Below, one piece after another: positions 25,554-33,986 of a stretch of DNA of 64,000 nt. The DNA is from Pseudomonadota bacterium. GTDB lineage: Bacteria; Desulfobacterota; Desulfarculia; Desulfarculales; Desulfarculaceae. Numbering within the stretch: the stretch's first letter is position 1; every line of letters begins with the position of its first letter. The position numbers and the translations under genes were made by a program. The stretch is taken from the NCBI GenBank assembly GCA_018896025.1, contig JAHIND010000016.1, positions 104,039-168,038 of the forward strand, in the 5' to 3' direction. The notes under the pieces were generated by a model. The model had not been told where the DNA came from, made no database searches, and saw only the letters and a program-made list of their open reading frames with translations.

Positions 25554-27651
25554 TGTCCTTCCTCTCCCATTTCCAAGCCTCGTAAGGCTGATCCTTGTGT
25601 CGGTAACAGTAGAGTCCGCACTGCAGGCAGCGCTGGGTCTCGGCTTTGGCCATTTCTTCGGTGAGGCCAAGCTCAACTTCGACGAAGCTGCCTGAGCGCT
25701 CAGCCACGTTGAGTTCGGGCATCTTGGCCCGGGGCCGCCCGGCCGGAGCCGCGTCCGGGGTCTGGGTGACCATGGGCAGCTCTTTGGGGCCGTGCACCCA
25801 GTTGTCTGGGGCCTCGGCGTCTTCACCGCTGAGGTAGCGGTGCATGGCCCGCGCCGCCCGGCGGCCGGCTCCAATGGCCTCCACCGCGGTGGCCGCGCCG
25901 GTCACGGTGTCGCCGCCGCTGAACACGCCGGGGATGTTGGTGGTCCCGGCGTCCACGTTGGCGTCGATGGTGTTCCACTTGGTGACGGCCAGGTCGTTGG
26001 CCGCGGCGTCCTCTTCCAGGAAGGCCAGGTTGGGGAACTGGCCGATGGCCGCGATGACGTTGTCGCACTCGAGGATGGTCTCGCTGCCCTCGATGGGCAC
26101 CGGACGGCGGCGGCCCGAGGCGTCGGGCTCGCCAAGCTCCATCTTGATGTACTGCAGGCCGGTGAGCTTGCCGTTTTCGCCTACGAGTTTGGTGGGGGCG
26201 GCCAGGAAGTGGAAGTTGATCCCTTCGTGCTTGGCCTCCTCGATCTCGATGGCGTTGGCGGGCATCTCTTTTTCGGTGCGGCGGTACAGGACGGTGACTT
26301 CCTTGGCCCCCAGACGCCAGCAAGTGCGGGCGCAGTCCATGGCCGTGTTGCCGCCGCCGATGATCACCACCCGCTCGCCCACCGGGGTGTCCTTGAGGTT
26401 GCCCCGGTCGATGAGCATGTCCGTGCCGGGCAGGACGCCATTTAGGTCCTCGCCCTCCACGCGCATGCCACGGCTGGACCAGCAGCCCACGCCCAGGAAG
26501 ATGGCCTCGTAGCCCTCTTGCCTGAGGCTTTCCAGGGTGAAGTCCTTGCCCATGCCCATATTCATCTTGGCCTCTACGCCCAAATCCAGAATGCCTTGGA
26601 TTTCCCAATCCAGGGTCTTCTTGGGCAGGCGGTACTCGGGGATGCCGTAACGCAGCATGCCGCCCAGGTGAGGCTGGGCCTCGTACACGGTGGGCGCGTA
26701 GCCCAGGCGGGCCAGGTAGTAGGCGCAGGAGAGACCGGCGGGGCCTCCGCCCACGATAGCCACCTTGCGCTCATTCTTGGGCAGGCAGAAGGGCTGGATG
26801 CGTTTGCCCGAGTTCATCTCGTAGTCGGCGGCGAAGCGCTTGAGGTGGTTGATGTTCACCGGCTCTTCGCTCTTGCCCCGGCGGCACTGGTCCTCGCAGG
26901 GATGGGGGCAGACCCGGCCGCAGACCAAGGGCAGCGGGTTGTGCTCCTTGATGATGGTAACCGCGTCATCGTAACGCCCCTCGCCGATGGCCCTAATGTA
27001 GCTGGGAATGTCGATCTGGGCCGGGCAGGTGGCCTGGCAGGGGGCCAGGCAGTTGTAGTTGGCGTTGAAGCCCAGGATGCGCCGGGTCACCGAGGTGAGG
27101 TGGATGATGCTCTTGGGGCAGGCCTTTTCGCAGTTGCCGCAACCGGTGCACAGGCTGGGGTCCACCACGGGCAGGCCCTCGGAGCCGATTCGGATGGCCC
27201 CGAAGGGGCACACCTTGACGCAGGAGCCCAGGCCCAGGCAGCCGATGTCGCACATCTTGGGGCCGCCGGCCAACAGGGCCGCCGCGCGGCAATCCTGCAC
27301 GCCGTCGTATTTATATTTGAGGGGGGCAATCTGGGTGGAGTAGCTGCAGTCCACTTGCGAGACGTCGGGCTCGCGGTAGACCACTTCCACGCCCATGACC
27401 TGGGCCACCGCCACGGCGACCTCGGGGCCGCCGCCAACGCAGATGTTGGCCGGGGCCTTGCCGCTGGCTATGGCCAGAGCCGCCGAAGCGCATCCGGCGT
27501 AGCCGCAGCCGCCGCAGTTGGCGCCGGGCAGGGCGCCTTCCACCGCCTCCACCAGGGGGTCCACCTCCACGGCGAAGACCTTGGCGGCTACTCCCAAGCC
27601 CAGGGCGGAAGCCAAGCCCAATCCACCGATTGCCAGGGCTTCGAATAACAT
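25546..27651 (-). CDS. rnfB: RnfB fused to a GltD/NfnB-like FAD/NAD(P)H oxidoreductase
   Basis: A 701-aa protein, far longer than ordinary RnfB (about 180-330 aa). Residues 1-27 are a membrane anchor. An RnfB Fe-S domain has Cys 46, 49, 54 and 71, and two ferredoxin clusters follow (Cys 134/138/144/148 and 168/171/174/178). From about 195 it becomes a GltD-type module: CLAPCQATCP and CGRVCPHPCEDQC for Fe-S clusters, FAD site VAIVGGGPAGLSCAYYL (about 297-313), NAD(P) site VVIIGGGNTAMDCART, and ending with RCLQCGLYC. RnfB passes electrons from ferredoxin into the complex. The fused module could couple NAD(P)H directly. Overlaps apbE by 8 nt and lies 82 nt after rnfA. Confidence 0.93.
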   Translation of the reverse strand: MLFEALAIGGLGLASALGLGVAAKVFAVEVDPLVEAVEGALPGANCGGCGYAGCASAALAIASGKAPANICVGGGPEVAVAVAQVMGVEVVYREPDVSQVDCSYSTQIAPLKYKYDGVQDCRAAALLAGGPKMCDIGCLGLGSCVKVCPFGAIRIGSEGLPVVDPSLCTGCGNCEKACPKSIIHLTSVTRRILGFNANYNCLAPCQATCPAQIDIPSYIRAIGEGRYDDAVTIIKEHNPLPLVCGRVCPHPCEDQCRRGKSEEPVNINHLKRFAADYEMNSGKRIQPFCLPKNERKVAIVGGGPAGLSCAYYLARLGYAPTVYEAQPHLGGMLRYGIPEYRLPKKTLDWEIQGILDLGVEAKMNMGMGKDFTLESLRQEGYEAIFLGVGCWSSRGMRVEGEDLNGVLPGTDMLIDRGNLKDTPVGERVVIIGGGNTAMDCARTCWRLGAKEVTVLYRRTEKEMPANAIEIEEAKHEGINFHFLAAPTKLVGENGKLTGLQYIKMELGEPDASGRRRPVPIEGSETILECDNVIAAIGQFPNLAFLEEDAAANDLAVTKWNTIDANVDAGTTNIPGVFSGGDTVTGAATAVEAIGAGRRAARAMHRYLSGEDAEAPDNWVHGPKELPMVTQTPDAAPAGRPRAKMPELNVAERSGSFVEVELGLTEEMAKAETQRCLQCGLYCYRHKDQPYEAWKWERKDNA

Positions 27652-27665
27652 TATGATGTTCTCCT

Positions 27666-27685
27666 CGCGGGCACGCGGCCCCGCG
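27666..27685 (-). other. Hairpin between rnfA and rnfB
   Basis: CGCGGG-GCCGCGTG-CCCGCG forms a 6-bp GC stem in the only sizeable gap of the operon, just before the GAGGAGA ribosome-binding site of rnfB. There is no T run, so it is more likely an mRNA processing or translation element than a terminator. Confidence 0.3.
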
Positions 27686-27733
27686 TTTTCTGATGTCGCA
27701 TTGCCGTTGGCATTACGTCTTTACACGCGCGGC

Positions 27734-28324
27734 TTAGTGGCCGCCCACCAGCCCCGCGAACCCGCTGAAGGCCAGGGCCAAAAAGCCCGCCACCACCAGG
27801 CCGATGGAGGTTCCCTGGAAGGCCTTGGGCATTTTAATGAGCATGAAGCGCTCGCGGATGCCGGCGAACAGGATCAGGGCCAGGCTGTAGCCCAGGGCCG
27901 AGGCCAGGGAAAACACCAAGGTGTCAACGAAGTCGAATTCTTCGTTGATGTTGATGATGGCCACACCAAGGACCGCGCAGTTGGTGGTGATCAGCGGCAG
28001 GAAGATGCCCAGGGCCCGGTAAAGGGCCGGCAGGCTCTTGGCCATCACGATCTCTACCAACTGCACCAGGGCGGCGATCACCAAGATGAAGGCGATGGTT
28101 TGCAGGTATTCGATGTTCAGGGGCACCAGAATGTAGTACTGCACCAGCCAGGTGATCATGCCCGCCATGACCATGACGAAGATGACCGCCATGGACATGC
28201 CGGTGGCGGTGTCCATGCGCTTGCTGACTCCCAGGAAGGGGCAGTTGCCCAGGAACTTGGCCAGCAGGATGTTGTTGACCAGGATGGCGCTGACGATAAA
28301 CAGCATGTAGTCGCCGAAACTCAT
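27734..28324 (-). CDS. rnfA: Rnf complex subunit RnfA
   Basis: A 196-aa, six-helix membrane subunit, starting FGDYMLFIVSAILVNNILLA, with the paired NCPFLGVS and NCAVLGVA half-motifs that hold the membrane [2Fe-2S] cluster between RnfA and RnfE. It is homologous to NqrE. The start overlaps the rnfE stop as ATGA. Confidence 0.95.
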   Translation of the reverse strand: MSFGDYMLFIVSAILVNNILLAKFLGNCPFLGVSKRMDTATGMSMAVIFVMVMAGMITWLVQYYILVPLNIEYLQTIAFILVIAALVQLVEIVMAKSLPALYRALGIFLPLITTNCAVLGVAIININEEFDFVDTLVFSLASALGYSLALILFAGIRERFMLIKMPKAFQGTSIGLVVAGFLALAFSGFAGLVGGH

Positions 28325-28938
28325 GACTGGGCCCTCCGCTTACGATCGTCCAGCTTGGCGCTCACGAGGTTGATCATGGCCAGGAAGCAGCCCAGGGCCA
28401 CGAAGGCTCCCGGCGCCCGCACCATGAAGGTGAAGGGCTCGAAACCGTCCCAGAAAAGGCCGTGGCTCCAGATGGTGCCGTTGCCCAGGATCTCGCGGAA
28501 GGCGCCCAGCACGGTGAGGCTGATGGTGTAGCCGATGCCCACGCCCAGGCCGTCGGCGATGCTGGGCAGAGGGCTGTTCTTGCCGGCAAAGGCCTCGGCC
28601 CGGCCCAGGATGATGCAGTTAACCACGATCAAGGGAATGAAGATGCCCAGGGCCTGGTACAGGGGGAAGACGTAGGCCTGCATCATCAGTTCCACGATGA
28701 CCACGAAGCTGGCGATGATCACGACATAGGCCGCGATGCGCACCTTGCTGGGGATGACCTTGCGCAGCAAGGAGACCAGCAGGTTGGAACAGACCAGCAC
28801 GAAGGTGGTGGCCAGGCCCATGCCCATGCCGTTCTCGGCCGAGGTGGTCACCGCCAAGGTGGGGCAAAGACCCAGCACCAGGCGGAAGGGAGGTACAATT
28901 TCCCATAAGCCCTTGGTGAATTCTTTTGCTAAGCTCAT
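28321..28938 (-). CDS. rnfE: Rnf complex subunit RnfE
   Basis: A 205-aa polytopic membrane subunit, with LGLCPTLAVTTSAENGMGMG near the N terminus and IVVNCIILGRAEAFA in the second half; these Cys residues pair with those of RnfA. It is homologous to NqrD. It lies 11 nt after rnfG and overlaps rnfA by 4 nt. Confidence 0.95.
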   Translation of the reverse strand: MSLAKEFTKGLWEIVPPFRLVLGLCPTLAVTTSAENGMGMGLATTFVLVCSNLLVSLLRKVIPSKVRIAAYVVIIASFVVIVELMMQAYVFPLYQALGIFIPLIVVNCIILGRAEAFAGKNSPLPSIADGLGVGIGYTISLTVLGAFREILGNGTIWSHGLFWDGFEPFTFMVRAPGAFVALGCFLAMINLVSAKLDDRKRRAQS

Positions 28939-28949
28939 GTCCGCGCTCC

Positions 28950-29525
28950 CTACTGAACCATCTTATCGCGGTACTTGTCCAAGGTGGCCCGGGCCTTGTT
29001 GACCGCGGTCACCACACCTTTTGTGGAAAAGGTGGCCCCGGACAGGGCGCTGATGTCACTGACCCCCAAATCCTTGTCAAGGGACTTGCCCTTGAAGGAG
29101 TCGGTGAAGTTGGGCTCGATTATGCGGGCGCCCAGGCCTGGGGTCTCGGTGTGGCTTACGATGCTGATGCCGCTCAACTTCTTGGAGTTGATGTCCACAC
29201 CCACCATCACGCCGATATCGCCGTGATAGCCGCCCGCTGCGGATTCAAAGGCCACCGCGAAGGTTTTGCCGTCTTTTTTGGCCGGGAAGACGATCAACTT
29301 GACCGGCTTGCCCTTTTTATCGGTTCCCACCGGAATGACCAGGCGGTCCTTGATGGGGTCGTTCTGATAGCCGGAGAGCACCGCCTTGACTGCGGGCTCC
29401 TTGACGAATTTAAGCCGGCTGTACTCGATGGGCTCCCTGGTCACGTCGTGGACCAGGGCCAAACTGAATCCGCTGACTGCGCAAATGACGGTGAGCACCA
29501 CCAGCATTTTGATAATATCACGCAC
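28950..29525 (-). CDS. rnfG: Rnf complex subunit RnfG (covalent FMN)
   Basis: A 191-aa subunit with one N-terminal membrane helix and a periplasmic FMN-binding domain. The ApbE target motif is SGATFST near residues 165-171, where a Thr carries FMN by phosphoester bond. HTETPGLGARI is also typical. Start overlaps the rnfD stop by 8 nt. Confidence 0.95.
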   Translation of the reverse strand: MRDIIKMLVVLTVICAVSGFSLALVHDVTREPIEYSRLKFVKEPAVKAVLSGYQNDPIKDRLVIPVGTDKKGKPVKLIVFPAKKDGKTFAVAFESAAGGYHGDIGVMVGVDINSKKLSGISIVSHTETPGLGARIIEPNFTDSFKGKSLDKDLGVSDISALSGATFSTKGVVTAVNKARATLDKYRDKMVQ

Positions 29526-30525
29526 CGCTCACCACCTTTCCGATGACCCGGGGGCGTATACGGTCCAGCAGGGGATTGGCGGCGTTCATGAGCAACACTC
29601 CGTAGAAAGCGCCGTCCACCAGGCCGCCCCAGGTGCGTACGATGATGGTCATCAGGCCAATGCCCACTCCGAACAAGAAGGTTCCCCAGGGGGTGACCGG
29701 CGAAGACACCGGCTCCGGCCCCAGGAAGAAGGCGGCGATCATGAGGCCGCCGGCGCCCAGGTGGAACCAGACCACGTTCATGTTGGCCGCGAACTCCTCA
29801 TAACCCAGCTCGAGGATGCGGGGGTCGGTGTAGGTAGCGATCAGGGCCATGACTATGGCGCCCAGCAGAGCCCCAATGGGGATTTGCCAGGGTATGATGC
29901 GGCGGATGATGAGATATACTCCGCCGGCCAAAAGGGCCCAAGTGCTGGTGGAGCCGATATAACCGGGAACCTTGCCCAGCCACAGCACGCCCATCTCGAC
30001 CATTTCCAGGGTGCTGACATCGCCCTTGAGCTGCATCAGCAGAGTCTCGGCCTCGTTCCATTCCTCGCCGCTGCCCAGGGCTTGGGGCTCCAGAAAGGAA
30101 TTCATGGCCTCAGGCCAGGAGATGGCCAGGGCCACCCAGGCCACCAGCACCGGGTTCATGGGGTAGGCGCCGATGCCGCCGAAGATGCTGATGCCCAAAA
30201 ACACGGTGAGCGCGCCGCCGATGACCGGCAGCCACCAGGGAGCGCCGGGAGGCAGGATCATGCCCAGCATCAGGCCCATGCACAGGATGTGCAGGCTCCC
30301 CAGGGTGGTAGGCTTCTTTTGGATCTTGCTGGCGACGAAGTCCGACACCGCGGCCGAGGCCACGGTGAGCAGCACGGTGATCAGGGCGGGGAAGCCGAAG
30401 TAATAAAAACCCACCAACAGGGCCGGGGCCAGGGCGATGATGTACTCCAGGTACATGGAGCGCACGCTCATGCGTCCCAGGATGTGGGGGGAGGTGGATA
30501 CGGTCAGCAGATTTTCGTTCATCAC
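29518..30525 (-). CDS. rnfD: Rnf complex subunit RnfD
   Basis: A 335-aa polytopic membrane subunit, homologous to NqrB. It starts with SPHILGRMSVRSMYLEYI and has FGGIGAYPMNPVLVAWVAL in the middle. The segment where RnfD carries its covalent FMN reads GSTSTWALLAGG rather than a plain SGAT, but a Thr is kept. Overlaps rnfC by 4 nt (ATGA) and rnfG by 8 nt. Confidence 0.94.
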   Translation of the reverse strand: MMNENLLTVSTSPHILGRMSVRSMYLEYIIALAPALLVGFYYFGFPALITVLLTVASAAVSDFVASKIQKKPTTLGSLHILCMGLMLGMILPPGAPWWLPVIGGALTVFLGISIFGGIGAYPMNPVLVAWVALAISWPEAMNSFLEPQALGSGEEWNEAETLLMQLKGDVSTLEMVEMGVLWLGKVPGYIGSTSTWALLAGGVYLIIRRIIPWQIPIGALLGAIVMALIATYTDPRILELGYEEFAANMNVVWFHLGAGGLMIAAFFLGPEPVSSPVTPWGTFLFGVGIGLMTIIVRTWGGLVDGAFYGVLLMNAANPLLDRIRPRVIGKVVSGA

Positions 30526-31883
30526 TCCATCCTCCCGGCCAGAACTTCGGTCTTACCGTGACGCAGGAAGTGGACCATGGGCCGCCTGGCCGGACATACG
30601 TAAGCGCAGCAGCCACACTCGATGCAGTTCATCAAGTCCATATCGGCCGCTTCCTCGTACATCCTGAACTCGCACAGCTTGCCCAACTCCGAGGGTATAA
30701 GGTTTACCGGGCAGGCCGCCACGCAGCGCCCGCAGTGAATGCAGGGATGGTCGGCGTAGGCCACCACCTTGGCCGCGCTCTGCACGAACACGCCCTCGGT
30801 CTCCCGGGTCACCGGGGTGGTGGGGTCGAAAATGGCCAGGCCCATCATGGGCCCGCCCACGATTATCTTGCCCGGGCGCGAGGGGCCGCCGCCGGCGGCC
30901 GCCAAGACCTCGCTGATGGGCGTGCCCAGGCGCACCCGGAAGGTCTGCGGGTTTTTCACCTCACCGGCCACGCTGAAGATCCGGTCTATCACCGGACGGC
31001 CGCTCATGAGCACCTTGCCCACGTCCATGGCGCTGATCATGGGCTGCAAAGCAACGCCCACGTCCTTGGGCTCGCCATAAGGAGTGGACACTTCGCGTCC
31101 GGTGAGCGACTGTACCAGGAAATTGTCGGTGGCAAAGGGGTAGGCGGTCTGGCTTACCGAGGCGACCTCCCACTCGTATTGCCCTGCCATGGCCGCGATG
31201 GACGCGGTGTCCGAGCCGGAGGGCAGGGCCAGGATCACCCGTTTGGCCCCGCTGATGCGGGCCAGGGCGGCCACGCCCACGGACAACTCTTCGATTGACT
31301 GGCCCAGGCAGGACCGGTTGGGACAGACCGGCGGATCGGCGTCCACCGCGCTGATGATCAGGGTGTCCACGGGCCGCACCACCGGGATGCCGGTCATATA
31401 TAGATATGACTGGGGCGCCATGGGCGGGCTGAGGTCCACGTGAAGGGGACGGCCCTCCACCTGGGCCCGCACCAGGCCCGCCTCGCGCAGGCGCCTGAGC
31501 AGGTGGCTGGGGCGGGTGCCCTTGACCCCGGCGGGGTCGGTGAGGGATTCCCCCAGGGTTGAATCCTCGGCCCAGGCGTCGGCCCCATCGTTTTTGATGA
31601 CCACGGCGGGGACTTTTTGCCCGGCCGGGTCCACCGTGTCAACGATGGCTTCCACTACGCCGCTGACCGTGGCCTGGACGGTGGCCGACTCGAATGCCTC
31701 CGAGGCTCCCACCACCTGGCCCAGAGCTACCTTCTCTCCCGGCTCGACCTTGGCCTCGGCCACGGCCCCCCGGTGTTGTCTAAGGGGCAGATAGACTTTT
31801 TCCGGGGCCGGTAAGTCTACCGGCGGAGCCGCCGCCGGTGGGCGTGGAAGGCGTATGCCTTTCAACAAATTTGCAAGTTTCAT
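30522..31883 (-). CDS. rnfC: Rnf complex subunit RnfC
   Basis: A 453-aa peripheral subunit that normally oxidises or reduces NAD(H) through FMN. It has the N-terminal PLRQHRGAVAEAKVEPGEKV segment (sandwich hybrid motif), a flavin/NADH-binding centre, and two C-terminal 4Fe-4S motifs (CIHCGRCVAACP and CIECGCCAYVCP). First gene of rnfCDGEAB-apbE. No confident promoter was found in the 250-bp upstream gap. Confidence 0.95.
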   Translation of the reverse strand: MKLANLLKGIRLPRPPAAAPPVDLPAPEKVYLPLRQHRGAVAEAKVEPGEKVALGQVVGASEAFESATVQATVSGVVEAIVDTVDPAGQKVPAVVIKNDGADAWAEDSTLGESLTDPAGVKGTRPSHLLRRLREAGLVRAQVEGRPLHVDLSPPMAPQSYLYMTGIPVVRPVDTLIISAVDADPPVCPNRSCLGQSIEELSVGVAALARISGAKRVILALPSGSDTASIAAMAGQYEWEVASVSQTAYPFATDNFLVQSLTGREVSTPYGEPKDVGVALQPMISAMDVGKVLMSGRPVIDRIFSVAGEVKNPQTFRVRLGTPISEVLAAAGGGPSRPGKIIVGGPMMGLAIFDPTTPVTRETEGVFVQSAAKVVAYADHPCIHCGRCVAACPVNLIPSELGKLCEFRMYEEAADMDLMNCIECGCCAYVCPARRPMVHFLRHGKTEVLAGRME

Positions 31884-31972
31884 CCCAACGAACTCCAGTT
31901 CAGACGCTCAGATGCAAGGCAAGCCGCTTGCGCTGATGGCTGTTTTCGTGAAGAAAGCCACAAGGTAGGCCT

Positions 31973-32016
31973 AAAAATAATCCGGCCGGGGGAGTAGCCT
32001 CGCCAAACCGGGCCGG
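31973..32016 (-). terminator. Possible terminator after the sensor-kinase gene
   Basis: Minus strand CCGGCC (32016-32011) pairs with GGCCGG (31987-31982) and is followed by ATTATTTTTAG. It lies about 120 nt after the kinase stop and about 90 nt before the rnfC start, so it insulates the two units. The long loop leaves some doubt. The remainder of 31884-32133 holds no gene I can support. Confidence 0.45.
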
Positions 32017-32133
32017 CATTTGTCCAAGGAGTACAACCATTTGATGTATATATCCCTGCGTAGGCCCAAGTAGCCATCGCTCGGGCCCAAATATTATTCA
32101 TAGTTGGAGGCCATGTCAACCGATATCGGGGTC

Positions 32134-33243
32134 TTAGGTTTGGAGGCAAGGAAGGGTGACCGTGAAGGTAGCTCCCTCTCCCGATTCGGATGTGACCTTG
32201 ATGTCTCCGCCGTGGGCCTGAACCACCTTCAGGGATATGGCCAGGCCCAGCCCGGTGCCGGGCTTCTCCTTTATATCCTTGCGGCGGGAGCGGTAAAACT
32301 CGTCGAAGATGTAGGCGGCTTCCTGGGCGGAAACGCCCGGCCCCTGATCGCCGATGGAAAGCTGCGCCTCTTCGTCCCGCTTATAACCGCGGATGGTGAT
32401 GGTCCCGCCGGGGCGGTTGTACTTCACCGCGTTGCTCACGATGTTGTACAGGGCCTCCAGCAGGCTTTCGCGGTCCACCTCCATTTGGCACTGCCCGTCG
32501 CTGACCTCCACCTCCAGATGCTGGCCAGCGGCGGTGACGTCGGCCTCGACCCGCTGGACCAGATCACGCATGAGGGTGGCGAGCTCTTCCGTGGTTTTGC
32601 GGCTGTCGATGCCGTCCTGGTCCAGGCGGCTCATGGCCAGCCAGGTGTTCAGGGTGCGGGCCAACAGGTCCAGGCGGTCCACCGCCCGCTTGATGAAGCC
32701 CTGGTAGGCCTCGGGAAAGGGCCCCAGGGCCTGGCTTGCCGGCACCTCCAGGAGCTGGCGCACCGCGGCCAAGGGGGAGCGCATCTGGTGGGAAACCAGG
32801 GTGACGAAGTTGGCCAGCATGAGGGCCTTCTCGGCCCTGAGCCGCTCCGCCTCCAGCATGAGCTGGCGGCGCTCCAGGCCGCGCTCCACGACCAGCTTCA
32901 TCTCGTCGGGCGCAAAGGGCTTGGCCAGGAAGTCGTAGGCCCCTTGCTTCATGGCCTCCACCGCCTTTTGCAGGGTGGCGTGGCCGGTGACCATTATACA
33001 AATGATGGAGGGGTGGTTGGTGCGCACCCATTCCAGGAGCTCGATGCCGTCCATGCCCGGCATTTGCAGGTCAACCAATATCAGGTCGGGCGGATCCTGG
33101 GCGATGGCTTCCAGTCCCGCCTCGCCGCAGTCGGCCAGGCTGACCCGATAGCCCCAGCGGTTGAACAGCAACTCCGCCGATTCGCGGGCAACCTGATCGT
33201 CGTCCACGCAAAGGATGTGCGGCCCCTGGCGGTGCGGGCTCAT
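32134..33243 (-). CDS. Hybrid receiver-histidine kinase
   Basis: A 369-aa cytoplasmic protein. Residues 8-125 are a receiver with phospho-acceptor Asp in LILVDLQMPGMDG. A coiled segment leads to HisKA with the H box LVSHQMRSPLAAV, then the HATPase domain: N box NIVSNAVKYN, G1 GDQGPGV, F box EFYRSRR, G2 GTGLGLA. There is no membrane segment, so it probably receives phosphate from another kinase. It lies 11 nt after the single-receiver gene and probably forms a phosphorelay with it. Confidence 0.93.
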   Translation of the reverse strand: MSPHRQGPHILCVDDDQVARESAELLFNRWGYRVSLADCGEAGLEAIAQDPPDLILVDLQMPGMDGIELLEWVRTNHPSIICIMVTGHATLQKAVEAMKQGAYDFLAKPFAPDEMKLVVERGLERRQLMLEAERLRAEKALMLANFVTLVSHQMRSPLAAVRQLLEVPASQALGPFPEAYQGFIKRAVDRLDLLARTLNTWLAMSRLDQDGIDSRKTTEELATLMRDLVQRVEADVTAAGQHLEVEVSDGQCQMEVDRESLLEALYNIVSNAVKYNRPGGTITIRGYKRDEEAQLSIGDQGPGVSAQEAAYIFDEFYRSRRKDIKEKPGTGLGLAISLKVVQAHGGDIKVTSESGEGATFTVTLPCLQT

Positions 33244-33254
33244 GATGTCCCAGT

Positions 33255-33647
33255 CTAAGCTTCGAGCAGTTTGTTAACTTTTTTGTGTAACATCTCGGAA
33301 GTAAATGGCTTATCCAAGAATTCATCACCATGGGCGATGCGGGCCTCGGCAGGAATGTCGAAGCGCTCGCCGGTGATCTGCTTCACCGCGGAACACATCA
33401 GCACCGGTATGTCGCGGTAGTCCATGTACTCGGGGGTGGCCCTCAAGGTGGTGATGACCGAAAAGCCCTCGTAGATGGAGTCCATCATGATGTCCAGGAT
33501 GATCAGCTCCGGATCTTCGGCCTTCACCATTTCCAGACCGGCCTTGCCGTCGTTGGCGATGAGCACCCCATGCCCGGCAGCCTCCAGGATGGCGGAGGTG
33601 GCGGCGCGGAAATCGTCGTCGTCGTCGATGATTAGAATTTTGGCCAT
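33255..33647 (-). CDS. Single-domain response regulator
   Basis: A 130-aa CheY-like receiver with the acidic triplet IIDDDDDF near the start, the phospho-Asp in LIILDIMMDS, and a Lys in FLDKPFTSEM. There is no output domain. First gene of a two-gene unit with the hybrid kinase, with its own promoter. Confidence 0.92.
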   Translation of the reverse strand: MAKILIIDDDDDFRAATSAILEAAGHGVLIANDGKAGLEMVKAEDPELIILDIMMDSIYEGFSVITTLRATPEYMDYRDIPVLMCSAVKQITGERFDIPAEARIAHGDEFLDKPFTSEMLHKKVNKLLEA

Positions 33648-33698
33648 TGCTTCACCTGGCTGAGAGTGAGGTAAGTAGATGATCGGATGTAAGTTTGC

Positions 33699-33727
33699 AC
33701 CTTAAACTAGGGATTATTATAAGTCAA
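33699..33727 (-). promoter_or_regulatory. Promoter of the receiver/kinase pair
   Basis: Minus strand TTGACT (33727-33722), a 17-nt spacer and TAAGGT (33704-33699). The start point would be near 33692, about 45 nt before the ATG. A TATAAT-like hexamer overlaps the spacer and could offer an alternative. Confidence 0.5.
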
Positions 33728-33816
33728 TGCTGGCCGTAGGCATTAGCGAATTCCTAGCCACCGCGCCACTAAAGTTCTTTCAGAGGGTGGTTTCCTGTGG
33801 TAAATAGCTTTTATCC

Positions 33817-33846
33817 TTGACATCCAAGGCGAGAGGCGTCTAAATT
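33817..33846 (+). promoter_or_regulatory. Promoter of iorAB
   Basis: TTGACA (33817-33822), an 18-nt spacer and TAAATT (33841-33846). The leader to the iorA ATG is about 130 nt and contains a GTGCCGGCAC palindrome. The 339-bp gap 33648-33986 otherwise holds only the divergent promoter; no gene is seen. Confidence 0.7.
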
Positions 33847-33986
33847 CACCACAGTTACTTTGTAGCTAATTTGTAACTATCAAGCGCCGTGCCGGCACGC
33901 CCCCGCGTCAAGGAGTGCCTATCAACCGTCGGGCTCCCGGCAGAGACGCTGACAACCAACAACATATTGGCCGGAGATGTGGAAGC

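Noticed and set aside
31884..32133. Riboswitch in the rnfC leader
   Set aside because: GC-rich inverted arms and conserved-looking stretches were examined, but no known riboswitch core could be drawn. The hairpin with a T-rich tail is better read as a terminator of the kinase gene.
31880..32149. 89-codon minus-strand frame upstream of rnfC
   Set aside because: It overlaps the rnfC start and the end of the kinase gene, has no ribosome-binding site and no plausible protein composition.
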